A DNA stretch of 48,392 bases from Chthoniobacterales bacterium. Lineage in GTDB: Bacteria > Verrucomicrobiota > Verrucomicrobiia > Chthoniobacterales > UBA10450. Under the pieces are notes generated by a model that saw only the letters and a program-made list of their open reading frames with translations, did not search any database and was not told the origin of the DNA. A program made the position numbers and the translations under genes. Positions 1 through 8,600 of this stretch are shown here, in pieces. Each line of letters starts with the position of its first letter. Within the stretch, counting starts at the first letter, position 1. The DNA lies in the NCBI GenBank assembly GCA_013821455.1, contig JACDGS010000033.1, forward strand, positions 1 to 48,392, in the 5' to 3' direction.

Positions 1-180
1 GCGAGGGACCCCGCAAGCTTCGTGAGATCCTTATTTACCCGGATCGCTCCGCACGAAGCTAGAGGACATCCCGAATTTCGTGCCACGCCAAACCGATCTG
101 TGCTGCTGAATCCGCAATTTGCAGACCACGTCATCACAACGCTTGTGAGGTCCCTCCCCGTCTTCGCGGGTCGGGATGAC
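1..180. repeat. Family A palindromic element, left end cut by window edge
   Basis: The inner left arm (GAGGGACCCCGCAAGC near 4-19) is complementary to the right arm (GCTTGTGAGGTCCCTC near 143-158), which ends in CGGGATGAC at 171-179. The outer left terminus, expected to read GTCATCCCGAG, lies before base 1. The same ends recur at seven other places in the window. The terminal ATG at 176 opens a reading frame into dinG, but I do not take it as the start. Confidence 0.75.
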
Positions 181-271
181 AATCGTTCGTGCGGGTGAAT
201 CATCCGGCCCTGCCCGCGTCGGAAATAACCGGTTTGCCAGAGCAAAAATTCACTCGTTCATTCGCGGCGGG

Positions 272-2254
272 ATGATCGCGCTCAAAGAAACTTTCGGCAG
301 CGATTTTGTCGAGCGGGTGCGGTCGATTTTCGCCGAGGGCGGACTCTTCGCGCAGGCGCGTAACTTCGAGTACCGCCCGCAACAACAGGAGATGGCCACC
401 GCCATCGCGCGTGCGCTCGAGGAGGAGCGTCACCTCGTGGTGGAGGCCGGCACCGGCGTCGGCAAATCCCTCGCCTACCTCGTGCCCGCGGCGCTCTTCG
501 CCATCGAGCAAAAGAAGAAGGCGATCATTTCCACGCACACGATCAACCTGCAGGAACAGCTCCTCTACAAAGACATCCCGATCGTTAAAAAAATTCTGCC
601 GATCGAGTTTGAGGCCGCACTCATGAAAGGCCGGCAGAACTACGTCTGCCCGCGCCGGCTCGAGCGCGCCCTCGCGCAATCGAACGAACTCTTCAGCACA
701 ACCGAACAGGCCGAACTCGTTAGGCTGGCGGAGTGGGCGCGACTGACGACTGACGGTTCGCTGAGCGATCTGCCGATCGAACCCGACCCGAAAGTCTGGA
801 CGCAAGTATGCAGCGAAGCGCACATCTGCACCGCGAAAACCTGCGGGCAAAATCCGCGCTGTTTTTTTCAGCAGGCGCGCAAACGGCTCATCGCCGCCGA
901 CGTCGTGGTCATGAACCACACGCTCCTTTTCATGCTTCTGGGCAACCCGGCCGAGCAGGAAGAACGCGAGGAAGGCTATCTTTTCCCTAACGACTTCCTC
1001 ATCTTCGATGAAGCGCACACGCTCGAGCAGACCGCTTCCCGCCAAATCGGCATCGGCATTTCGCAGTACGGTCTGCGTGCGACGATTCAGCGGCTCTACA
1101 ACCCGCGCACCAAGAAAGGCCTCTTCACCGTCACGCGCGATGCCGCGGGGGTGACTTTGGCGGCGTCGTTAGGCGACGAAGTCGAGCGTTTCTTCGACGC
1201 CGTCGATGAGCAGGCCGATTTCAAGAAAGGTCGCGAATGCCGCGTCCGCGAAGTGGATTTCGTCCCCGACCAAATCACCGGCCGCCTAACGAGTCTGCAA
1301 GCCCGCATCGGCGAAGTGGTGCGCAAAACCGAGGATGAATTCCTGAAAGCGGAACTCGGCGAGCTGGGACGGCGCATCAGTGAAGCGCGCGAAGGCATCG
1401 GAGTTTTCCTGCAACAAAGCGCGCGCGAATATGTTTACTGGATCGAGCGCACCGGCAAAGCGCAGCAAAATCTCACCCTCAACGCCGCGCCGATCGACGT
1501 CGCACCGGTCCTGCGCCGGATGCTTTTCCGCGACGGCTGCAGCAGCATCATGACAAGCGCGACGCTCGCCGTCGGCCGCGCCGATCTCATTTACTTCCGG
1601 CGGCGCATCGGCGCGGACGACGCCGAGCCGTTGCAGCTCGGGAGCCCATTCGATTTCGAGAAACAGATGAAGCTCTTCATCGTTAGGCGAATGCCCGAGC
1701 CGCGCGCGGAAGGCTACAGCGAGGCGCTCGCGAAATGGATCGAGCATTTCGTGGAGGAATCGGAGGGCCGCGCCTTCATTCTTTTCACCAGCTACCGCTC
1801 GATGCAGCAGCTCGCCGGTGAGATGGAACCGTTTTTCGTTAGGCAAAAAATGAACCTGCTTGTGCAAGGCAAAGGCGCGCCGCGCAGCCGGCTGCTGGAG
1901 GAATTTAAGACCACTCCGCGCAGTGTCCTTTTCGGCACCGATAGCTTTTGGATGGGCGTCGATGTTCCGGGCGAAGCGCTCTCTAATGTCATCATCACGC
2001 GCCTCCCGTTTGCAGTGCCGGATCATCCGCTCATCGAGGCAAAGCTCGAACTGATCCAGGCTCGCGGCGGCGACGCTTTCACAGAGTATTCGTTGCCCGA
2101 AGCGATTCTGAAACTGCGTCAGGGCGTTGGCCGGCTCATTCGTACGAAGAGCGATTGCGGCATCGTAGTCATCCTCGACAACCGGATCGTGACCAAAACC
2201 TACGGTCGCGCTTTTCTCAAAGCTCTTCCCGAATGTCCGGTCAAGATTCTGTAG
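272..2254 (+). CDS. dinG: DinG-family ATP-dependent DNA helicase
   Basis: This is a superfamily 2 XPD/DinG-type 5'-to-3' helicase, expected to act on R-loops, D-loops and other repair intermediates. From the ATG at 272 it has 660 residues. Visible motifs are Walker A GTGVGKS (about 60-66), a DEAH box (about 246-249), and between them the cysteine pattern of an iron-sulfur cluster: a C in YVCPRR, then three more in the CSEAHICTAKTCGQNPRC stretch. Motif VI appears as RQGVGRLIR near the C terminus. An upstream in-frame ATG at 176 would add 32 residues, but it lies in a palindromic repeat and adds unconserved-looking sequence, so I prefer 272. Neither start has a strong Shine-Dalgarno sequence. 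The stop codon overlaps the next palindromic element. Confidence 0.93.
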   Translation: MIALKETFGSDFVERVRSIFAEGGLFAQARNFEYRPQQQEMATAIARALEEERHLVVEAGTGVGKSLAYLVPAALFAIEQKKKAIISTHTINLQEQLLYKDIPIVKKILPIEFEAALMKGRQNYVCPRRLERALAQSNELFSTTEQAELVRLAEWARLTTDGSLSDLPIEPDPKVWTQVCSEAHICTAKTCGQNPRCFFQQARKRLIAADVVVMNHTLLFMLLGNPAEQEEREEGYLFPNDFLIFDEAHTLEQTASRQIGIGISQYGLRATIQRLYNPRTKKGLFTVTRDAAGVTLAASLGDEVERFFDAVDEQADFKKGRECRVREVDFVPDQITGRLTSLQARIGEVVRKTEDEFLKAELGELGRRISEAREGIGVFLQQSAREYVYWIERTGKAQQNLTLNAAPIDVAPVLRRMLFRDGCSSIMTSATLAVGRADLIYFRRRIGADDAEPLQLGSPFDFEKQMKLFIVRRMPEPRAEGYSEALAKWIEHFVEESEGRAFILFTSYRSMQQLAGEMEPFFVRQKMNLLVQGKGAPRSRLLEEFKTTPRSVLFGTDSFWMGVDVPGEALSNVIITRLPFAVPDHPLIEAKLELIQARGGDAFTEYSLPEAILKLRQGVGRLIRTKSDCGIVVILDNRIVTKTYGRAFLKALPECPVKIL

Positions 2255-2389
2255 TCATCCCGAGCGCAGCGCAGCGGAGTCGAGGGATCCCGTCGGGTTT
2301 CCCTAACGCTCGCCACGCAAAGACTGCAAAGCGTTGCTTCACGAAAACTCAGCGGGATCCCTCGGCTCCGCTGCTTTGCTCGGGATGAC
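2254..2389. repeat. Family A palindromic element between dinG and the WA-DP repeat protein
   Basis: The element begins GTCATCCCGAGC, its first G being the last base of the dinG TAG stop, and ends GCTCGGGATGAC. The arms are imperfect inverted repeats containing GAGGGATCCC / GGGATCCCTC. The central part holds a near-copy of the dispersed motif, CCCTAACG, at 2301-2308. Confidence 0.8.
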
Positions 2390-2428
2390 GGTTGAGCGTT
2401 TCTTGTTCTCTGGCTAACGTCCCTCCCC

Positions 2429-4369
2429 ATGAAGCCGTCGTCCCTTGGGCTGTTCCTGGCCGCCGGCGCATTTGCCGCCGGCCTCGCAGTCGATCGTTTC
2501 GTGCTGCCGCCACGCCTAACGACCGCCAAACCAAACACGCCGGCGGCGACGTCGTTAGGCGAAACGGGATCGTCACAACCGCTCCCGCATGCGGCAGCCA
2601 AATCCGCGTCGAAGCCGAAGTCCGGCGAGACTGCCTCCGCGCCGGCTTCGGTTGCCTCCGTCATCGCGGAAATCAAAAGCGCGCTCACCATTTCCTCCGA
2701 TCGCCACGGCTACACCGAGCTGAGCAAATTGATCGACGGCCTCGCTCCCAAAGATGTCCGCGAAGTCATCGGCTCGATGCAAGCGCTGCCCAATCAGCGC
2801 CGCAAACTCATGGTTCTTTCGATGCTTTTTTCGCGCTGGGCCGATGGCGATCCGCAGGCTGCGCTCGGCTACGCGCAGACGACCGGCACGGCCTCGGAGC
2901 GAAGCATGATGATCTCGGCGACCGTTCGTTCGTGGGCGGAAAAAGATGGCGAAGCCGCGAAGGCTTACGCGCTTCAGCTCGCGCCCGGACAGGAGCGCGA
3001 GCGCGCGCTGCAATCGGTCGTCTCCGCGCTCTCGGAAAAAGATCCGCAAGCCGCGCTCAGTGTTTTGCAAGCGCTGCCCGCGAGCAATTCCGAGCGCAAC
3101 ATGTACTGGCCGATTTTTTCCAATTGGGCGAACAGCGATCCCGCGACCGCGGGCGCGCGCGCCGCGCAATTGCCGGCCGGCCCGGGTCGCGACCAGGCGA
3201 TTCAAGTGGTCGCGGCCACCTGGGCCAACTCGAATGCCGAAGCCGCCTTCGGTTGGGCGAACGCTCTTCCGCAAGGCCAGGGTCGCAATAGCGCGCTGCA
3301 AAATATTCTTTCCAATTGGGCGAACACCGATCCGCAACGCGCCGCCGGTGTGATCGCGCAATTGCCTCCCGGTTCCGCGCGCGACCAAGCCTCGGCCAAC
3401 ATCGCCCGCCGCTGGGCGCAAAACGATCCCGCCGCCGCCCTCGCGTGGACGCGCGCGCTGCCCGCGGGCGAAGGACAAAAACGTGCGCTGCAAAGCGTGC
3501 TTTCGAGTTGGTCGGAAAACGATCCAACGGCTGCGGCTGATTATGTCTCCGCACTTCCGGCTGGTCCGGCGCAGCAGGAAGCCGTGCGCTCGATCGCGCA
3601 ACAACTCGCCACCGCCGATGTGCAGGCAGCAGTAACTTGGGCGCAGAAATTTCCCGACGACGCGACGCGGCAAAGCGCGCTCAATCCGATCATCTCGCAC
3701 TGGAGCGAAACCGATCCTGGCGCCGCCGCTGATTTCACCCTGAACAATGTCCATGGTGAGATGCGCAAGAGTTTGCTCGAAACGATTTCGCGGCAATGGG
3801 CGCAAAACGATCCCCAAGCCGCGCTCGAATGGGCGCAGGGTTTATCCGACGCCAGTACGCGCACGGCGGTGATGCCCGACATCATCTCGGCCGTGGCGGA
3901 AAACGATCCGCGCGCCGCCGCGGAAATGGTGGGAAAGCTTTCCGGCGAAGCCCAAACCAACGCCGCCAGCTCCATCGCTTCGCAATGGGCGGGCAGCGAT
4001 CCTCAAGCCGCCAGCACTTGGGCCGCTTCGTTTCCGGAAGGCGCGGCGCGCAATCAGGTTTTCCAAAGTCTGATCAATCGCTGGGCCGGAAGCGACGCGA
4101 CCGCGGCAGCGACCTGGCTCGGAAGTTTGCCCGACAGTTCATCGCGCGATCAGGCTGTGAGCACTTTTACCCAGCGCATCCAAGCCTCCGATCCGCAGGC
4201 GGCAGTGCAATGGGCCTCGACAATCGGGGATCAGGGACTGCGCGACAGCCAGACGGAATCGGCCGCGCGCGCGTGGTTGAAAAACGATCCGCGCAATGCC
4301 TCGGCGTGGATCAGTAGTTCGACTTTGCCTAACGACACCAAAACGCGGCTGCTCACGCCTAACGGCTGA
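2429..4369 (+). CDS. Exported WA-x-x-DP-x-A-A repeat protein
   Basis: Protein of 646 residues with an N-terminal hydrophobic stretch (about 5-25) that looks like a signal peptide or membrane anchor, a proline/alanine-rich linker, then about 13 tandem helical repeats of 30-40 residues. Each unit follows the pattern W-A-x-x-D-P-x-A-A-x-x-W-x-x-x-L-P followed by R-x-x-A. The repeats extend from about residue 125 to the end. Similar alanine-rich repeat proteins are common in Verrucomicrobiota and Planctomycetota and are presumed to form alpha-solenoid scaffolds; I know of no assigned function. Family A palindromes isolate the gene on both sides, so it is probably monocistronic. The last codons use the dispersed motif twice (4327 and 4357). 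Confidence 0.85.
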   Translation: MKPSSLGLFLAAGAFAAGLAVDRFVLPPRLTTAKPNTPAATSLGETGSSQPLPHAAAKSASKPKSGETASAPASVASVIAEIKSALTISSDRHGYTELSKLIDGLAPKDVREVIGSMQALPNQRRKLMVLSMLFSRWADGDPQAALGYAQTTGTASERSMMISATVRSWAEKDGEAAKAYALQLAPGQERERALQSVVSALSEKDPQAALSVLQALPASNSERNMYWPIFSNWANSDPATAGARAAQLPAGPGRDQAIQVVAATWANSNAEAAFGWANALPQGQGRNSALQNILSNWANTDPQRAAGVIAQLPPGSARDQASANIARRWAQNDPAAALAWTRALPAGEGQKRALQSVLSSWSENDPTAAADYVSALPAGPAQQEAVRSIAQQLATADVQAAVTWAQKFPDDATRQSALNPIISHWSETDPGAAADFTLNNVHGEMRKSLLETISRQWAQNDPQAALEWAQGLSDASTRTAVMPDIISAVAENDPRAAAEMVGKLSGEAQTNAASSIASQWAGSDPQAASTWAASFPEGAARNQVFQSLINRWAGSDATAAATWLGSLPDSSSRDQAVSTFTQRIQASDPQAAVQWASTIGDQGLRDSQTESAARAWLKNDPRNASAWISSSTLPNDTKTRLLTPNG

Positions 4370-4421
4370 GTTGTCTGAGACGGCGCGCGCCGCCTGACCC
4401 AACGGCGCACCGCGCGCGTTT

Positions 4422-4536
4422 GTCATCCTGAGTCGGCGCAGCACGGCGAAGGACCCCGCAAGCGTCCTTCGACTGTGACTTGGAAAAATCGAGTCAGACA
4501 ACGCTTGTGGGGTCCCTCGCTCCGCTCGGGATGACA
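4422..4536. repeat. Family A palindromic element upstream of imuB-like gene
   Basis: Begins GTCATCCTGAGTCGGCGCAG and ends CGCTCGGGATGAC, with inner arms GGACCCCGCAAGCGT / ACGCTTGTGGGGTCC. Same family as 2254-2389 and 9030-9191. It lies where the missing 5' part of the downstream ImuB-like gene would be expected. Confidence 0.82.
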
Positions 4537-4609
4537 AATCTGCGAGCGACACCGCCAGCCTTATCATGTTCTATTGAACATATCTCCTCTTTGTTTTAAA
4601 ATCCCCGCC

Positions 4610-5518
4610 ATGAAGGACGAGCGCGCCGCTGAAATCTCCCGCATCCTCGCCCTCCTCCACAAATGGGGCGTCCATACTTTGGGCGATCTCGCCGCTCTCG
4701 AACGCGACCAGCTCGGTACGCGCCTCGGTCCCGAAGCCACTCGCCTCTGGGATCAGGCCACCGGCCAATCGACCCGTCTCCTCCGACTCGTTAGGCCGCC
4801 GGAACTCTTCGCGGAACTGCTCGAATTCGAATACGAAATCGAGACCACCGAGCCGCTCCTCTTCGTCCTGCGGCGTTTTCTCGAACAACTCAGCCGCCGT
4901 CTCGGCACCCTCTATCTCGTCGCGCGCGAGCTAACCCTCCAACTGACATTCGCGGACAAATCCGAGTACCAACATCAATTCCAAATTCCCGATCCGACCC
5001 ACTCAGTGGAGATTTTATTTCGCCTCCTCCAGACCCATCTGGAAAACTTCCGCGCGGAACATCCGATCGTCGCCGTGGGGCTTACCGCGCAGCCCGCGAA
5101 ACCGGCGCGGCAGCAGTTCGATCTTTTCGCCACGCCGCTGCGCGATCCGAGCCGCCTGCACGAAACGCTCACCCGGCTCACGGGATTGTTAGGCGCGGAA
5201 CACGTCGGCACGCCGGTGTTGGAAGATTCGCATCGGCCGGATGCGTTTCATCTTGAACCATTCGTGTGGCAATTACCCGACGCGCCTAACGAATCGGCGC
5301 CGCGGCTGGGCCCGGTTCTGCGCCGTTTCCGCCGGCCCGCGCCGAAGCGCGAGAGCGCCCAGCCCATCGCACGCCAGGGACCTTATCGCTCCTCGGGCGA
5401 TTGGTGGGATCGGGAAAGCTGGACGCGGAGCGAGTGGGATTTGCAGTTCGCCGATGGCGCCGTTTGTCGCGTGCAAGAGCAAAACGACGGCTGGAAAATC
5501 GAGGGCTGCTATGACTAG
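4610..5518 (+). CDS. imuB: ImuB-like Y-family polymerase homologue lacking the palm domain
   Basis: The 302 residues match the second half of ImuB, the inactive Y-family polymerase homologue that links DnaE2 to the sliding clamp in mutasome-type translesion synthesis. The protein starts almost at the helix-hairpin-helix thumb (LHKWGVHTLGDLAALER), continues through the little-finger-like region (ETTEPLLFVLRRFLEQL), and ends in the typical C-terminal segment GPYRSSGDWWDRESW ... WKIEGCYD. Family members are usually 450-550 residues, so about 170 N-terminal residues (palm/fingers) are absent. No frame upstream encodes them: that DNA is a palindromic repeat and the preceding gene. ATG 4610 was chosen over a TTG at 4574. 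The gene sits directly before dnaE2; no imuA is in the window. It may be a 5'-truncated relic or a functional short form. Confidence 0.75.
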   Translation: MKDERAAEISRILALLHKWGVHTLGDLAALERDQLGTRLGPEATRLWDQATGQSTRLLRLVRPPELFAELLEFEYEIETTEPLLFVLRRFLEQLSRRLGTLYLVARELTLQLTFADKSEYQHQFQIPDPTHSVEILFRLLQTHLENFRAEHPIVAVGLTAQPAKPARQQFDLFATPLRDPSRLHETLTRLTGLLGAEHVGTPVLEDSHRPDAFHLEPFVWQLPDAPNESAPRLGPVLRRFRRPAPKRESAQPIARQGPYRSSGDWWDRESWTRSEWDLQFADGAVCRVQEQNDGWKIEGCYD

Positions 5519-5675
5519 TCATCCCGAGTGGATCGCAGCGCAGTCGAGGGATCCCGTGGAGTTTCCTGGAAGCGCCGCTACTGAAATTGATTCGCGACCG
5601 AGCTTCACGGTCACTCTGCGGGATCCTTCAACTCCACTCCGTTCGCTTCGCTCTCTGCGCTTCGCTCAGGATGAC
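5518..5675. repeat. Family A palindromic element bridging imuB stop and dnaE2 start
   Basis: Starts with the G of the imuB-like TAG stop (TAGTCATCCCGAG) and ends CGCTCAGGATGAC. Inner arms are GAGGGATCCCGTGGAG and CTCTGCGGGATCCTTC. The ATG inside the terminal GGATGAC (5671) is the best start codon for dnaE2, so the element apparently contributes both the stop context of one gene and the start of the next. Confidence 0.82.
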
Positions 5676-8600
5676 CTACATCGAGTTGTACACTTCTAGC
5701 GCCTTCAGTTTTCTCCGTGGCGCCTCCTTCCCCGAGCAACTGGCGGAACGGGCCGCGGAATTGGAATTGCCCGCGGTCGCTTTGCTCGATCGCAACGGCG
5801 TTTACGGGGCGCAACGTTTTTCCGTGGCCTGCCGCGAGCAGGGGGTGCGCCCGATCATCGGCTCCAGCCTAACGATGGCCGATGGGAGCCTCCTCCCCGT
5901 CCTGGTGGAAAATCGCATCGGCTACAAAAACCTCTGTGGCCTTCTTACCCAGGCGCATTTGCGCAGCGAGAAAGGAACCTGCGCGGTGCGCTGGGAAGAG
6001 GTCTCGGAGTTTAGCGAAGGCTTGATCGCGTTGCTGGGGAGCGCACGCGCCTCGCGTGCTCCGTTCGGCGCCTCGCCGAACGGTCGAGCGCAGAAAGCGC
6101 ACACCTTTGCTCGCGGCGAGTCAGTCGTACGAACGATGTCCAAAAATAACTCCACCCGATCCTTGCGCCCAAGTTTGCGGCGAGGCGCCGCAAACAGCAC
6201 GCGAGGCGCGTGCGCTCCCCAGCTCGCAGAACACGCACAACGTCTGCTCAACCTCTTTGGCCGCGAACGCGTTTACGTCGAGCTGCAACGCCATCTCGTT
6301 AGGGGCGAAGAACGTCTCAATCGTCAGCTCATCGATCTCGCGGAGCATCATCGTCTTCCACTCCTCGCGACCAACGGTGTGCAGCATGCCACATCGTTAG
6401 GCCGCGAGGTGCTCGATGTTTTTACCTGCATCCGCGAGCACACCCATCTCGATGACGCCGGCACACGCCTAACGGGAAACGCCGAGCGTCATCTCAAGAG
6501 CGGGTCGGAAATGCACGAGCTCTTTCGCGACCGGCCCGACGCCCTAACGAACACGCTCCGCCTCGCCGAGCGCCTCCAATTTTCCCTCGAAAACATCGGC
6601 TACGATTTCCCCGATTATCCCGTGCCCGACGGTCATTCGATGGATTCATTCCTGCGCACGATCGTCCTCTTCGGCGCGCAACAGCGTTACGCTTCGATCA
6701 GCACAAAAGTGCAGCGGCAACTCGAGTTCGAGCTCGCACTCATCATCCGTCTTGGGTTCGCCGGTTATTTTTTGATCGTCTGGGACATCGTTAATTTCTG
6801 CCGTGAAAACGACATCATGGTCCAGGGTCGCGGGAGCGCGGCGAATAGCGCGGTTTGCTTTTGCCTCGGCATCACGCCGGTCGATCCGGTGAGCAACAAT
6901 TTGGTTTTCGAGCGTTTCCTGAGCGAAGGCCGCAAAGGCTGGCCCGACATCGATCTCGATCTCCCGAGCGGCGACCGGCGCGAGCGCGTCATCCAGGAAA
7001 TTTACCGGCGCTACGGCAAACACGGCGCGGCCATGACCGCGAACGTGATCACTTATCGCGGGAAAAGCGCGGCGCGCGAGATCGGCAAGGCGCTCCATTT
7101 CGCGCCGAACATTCTCGATCGCTTCTCGCATCTTTTTGCGAATGGCGATTTCCCGCACACGCTCGATCTCCAGGCGCAGATCGAGCAGGCCGGTTTGCCG
7201 AACGAACATCCGCGCATGCCGGCGTTCGTTAGGCTGTACCGCGCCATCTACGGGCTGCCGCGTCATCTCGGGCAGCACTCGGGCGGGATGATTATTTGCC
7301 AGAATAAACTCAGCTCCTTCGTGCCGCTAGAGAACGCGTCGATGCCGGGCCGCGTGGTCGCGCAATGGGACAAGGACGACTGCGAAGATCTTGGAATCGT
7401 GAAGGTCGATTTGCTCGGCCTCGGCATGATGGCGGTGATGCAGGACACTTTCACGCTCTGCCGCGAACGCGGCCGGCCACTCGATCTCGCGCATCTGCCG
7501 AAGGACGACGCGGCCACGTTCGAGCTGATGCAGAAGGCGGACACGATTGGTGTTTTCCAAATCGAGAGCCGTGCGCAAATGGCGACGCTGCCGCGGATGA
7601 AGCCGAAGGAATTTTACGATGTCGTGATCGAGGTCGCGATTATTCGGCCGGGGCCGATTCAAGGCGACATGGTCCATCCGTATCTCGCGCGGCGCGCGGG
7701 CAAGGAGCCGGTCACGTATTTCGACGAGCGGCTCGAACCAGTGCTGGCGCGAACGTTAGGCGTGCCGCTTTTTCAAGAGCAGATGCTGAAGATCGCGATG
7801 ATCGTGGCCGATTTTTCCGGCGCGGAAGCGGAAGAGTTGCGGCGCGCGCTCAGCTTTCATCGTTCGCAGGACCGGATGGAAAAAGTGAGTGTAAAGCTGC
7901 GCGCGGCGATGGAAAAAAACGGCGTCGCCCCGGATGCGATCGCGAAAATTTTGCAATCGATCACTTCTTTTGCGCTCTATGGATTTCCGGAATCGCACGC
8001 GATCAGTTTTGCCATTCTCGCCTATGGCAGCGCCTATTTGAAAGTGCATCGCGCGGCGGAGTTTTACGCCTGCCTGCTGAACAATCAGCCGATGGGTTTT
8101 TATGCCCCGGCCACGATCGTGAAAGACGCGTGGCGGCATGGGATTCGGATGCGGCCGGTTTGCGCGGCGGTGTCGCAATGGCACTGCGTGGTGGAGTCGG
8201 ATGAAGTCGTTAGGCTGGGCTTTTGTGTGGTGAACGGATTGCGGCAGGAGCATGCCGAAGAACTCGTTAGGCAACGGCCTTTTACTTCGTTAGGCGATTT
8301 GAAGGAACGTGTTGGCCTAACGAAAGAGGAATTACGCACTCTCGCCGAGCTCGGGGCGTTTAACTGCTTCGCCGAACATCGTCGGGCGGCGCTCTGGGAA
8401 GTAGAGGAGCCGCGGCATAACGATCTGCTCGCGCGCGCGGAAGCTGACGCGCCGGGGAGCGCACGCGCCCCGCGTGCTGGTTTCTGCGCCTCGCAGAAAC
8501 GAACTTTCCTCTGCGGCGACGTGCTCGGAAAAGTTCGTGATGGCGAGGGCGCCATCACCAGCACGCGAGGCGCGTGCGCTCCCCGGAGTTCGCCGCTCGC

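Noticed and set aside
176-271. N-terminal extension of dinG from ATG 176
   Set aside because: The first codons lie in a palindromic repeat and the peptide does not resemble helicase sequence; the family start fits ATG 272.
200-1045. Antisense open frame opposite dinG
   Set aside because: No domain and no start context; dinG motifs occupy the other strand.
2573-3817. Long antisense open frame opposite the WA-DP repeat protein
   Set aside because: High G+C and repeated codons keep the opposite strand open; its translation is Arg/Gly-rich without any domain, while the plus frame has a signal peptide and clear repeats.
5587-5670. Upstream extension of dnaE2
   Set aside because: It translates the palindromic element only; the PHP domain begins right after ATG 5671.
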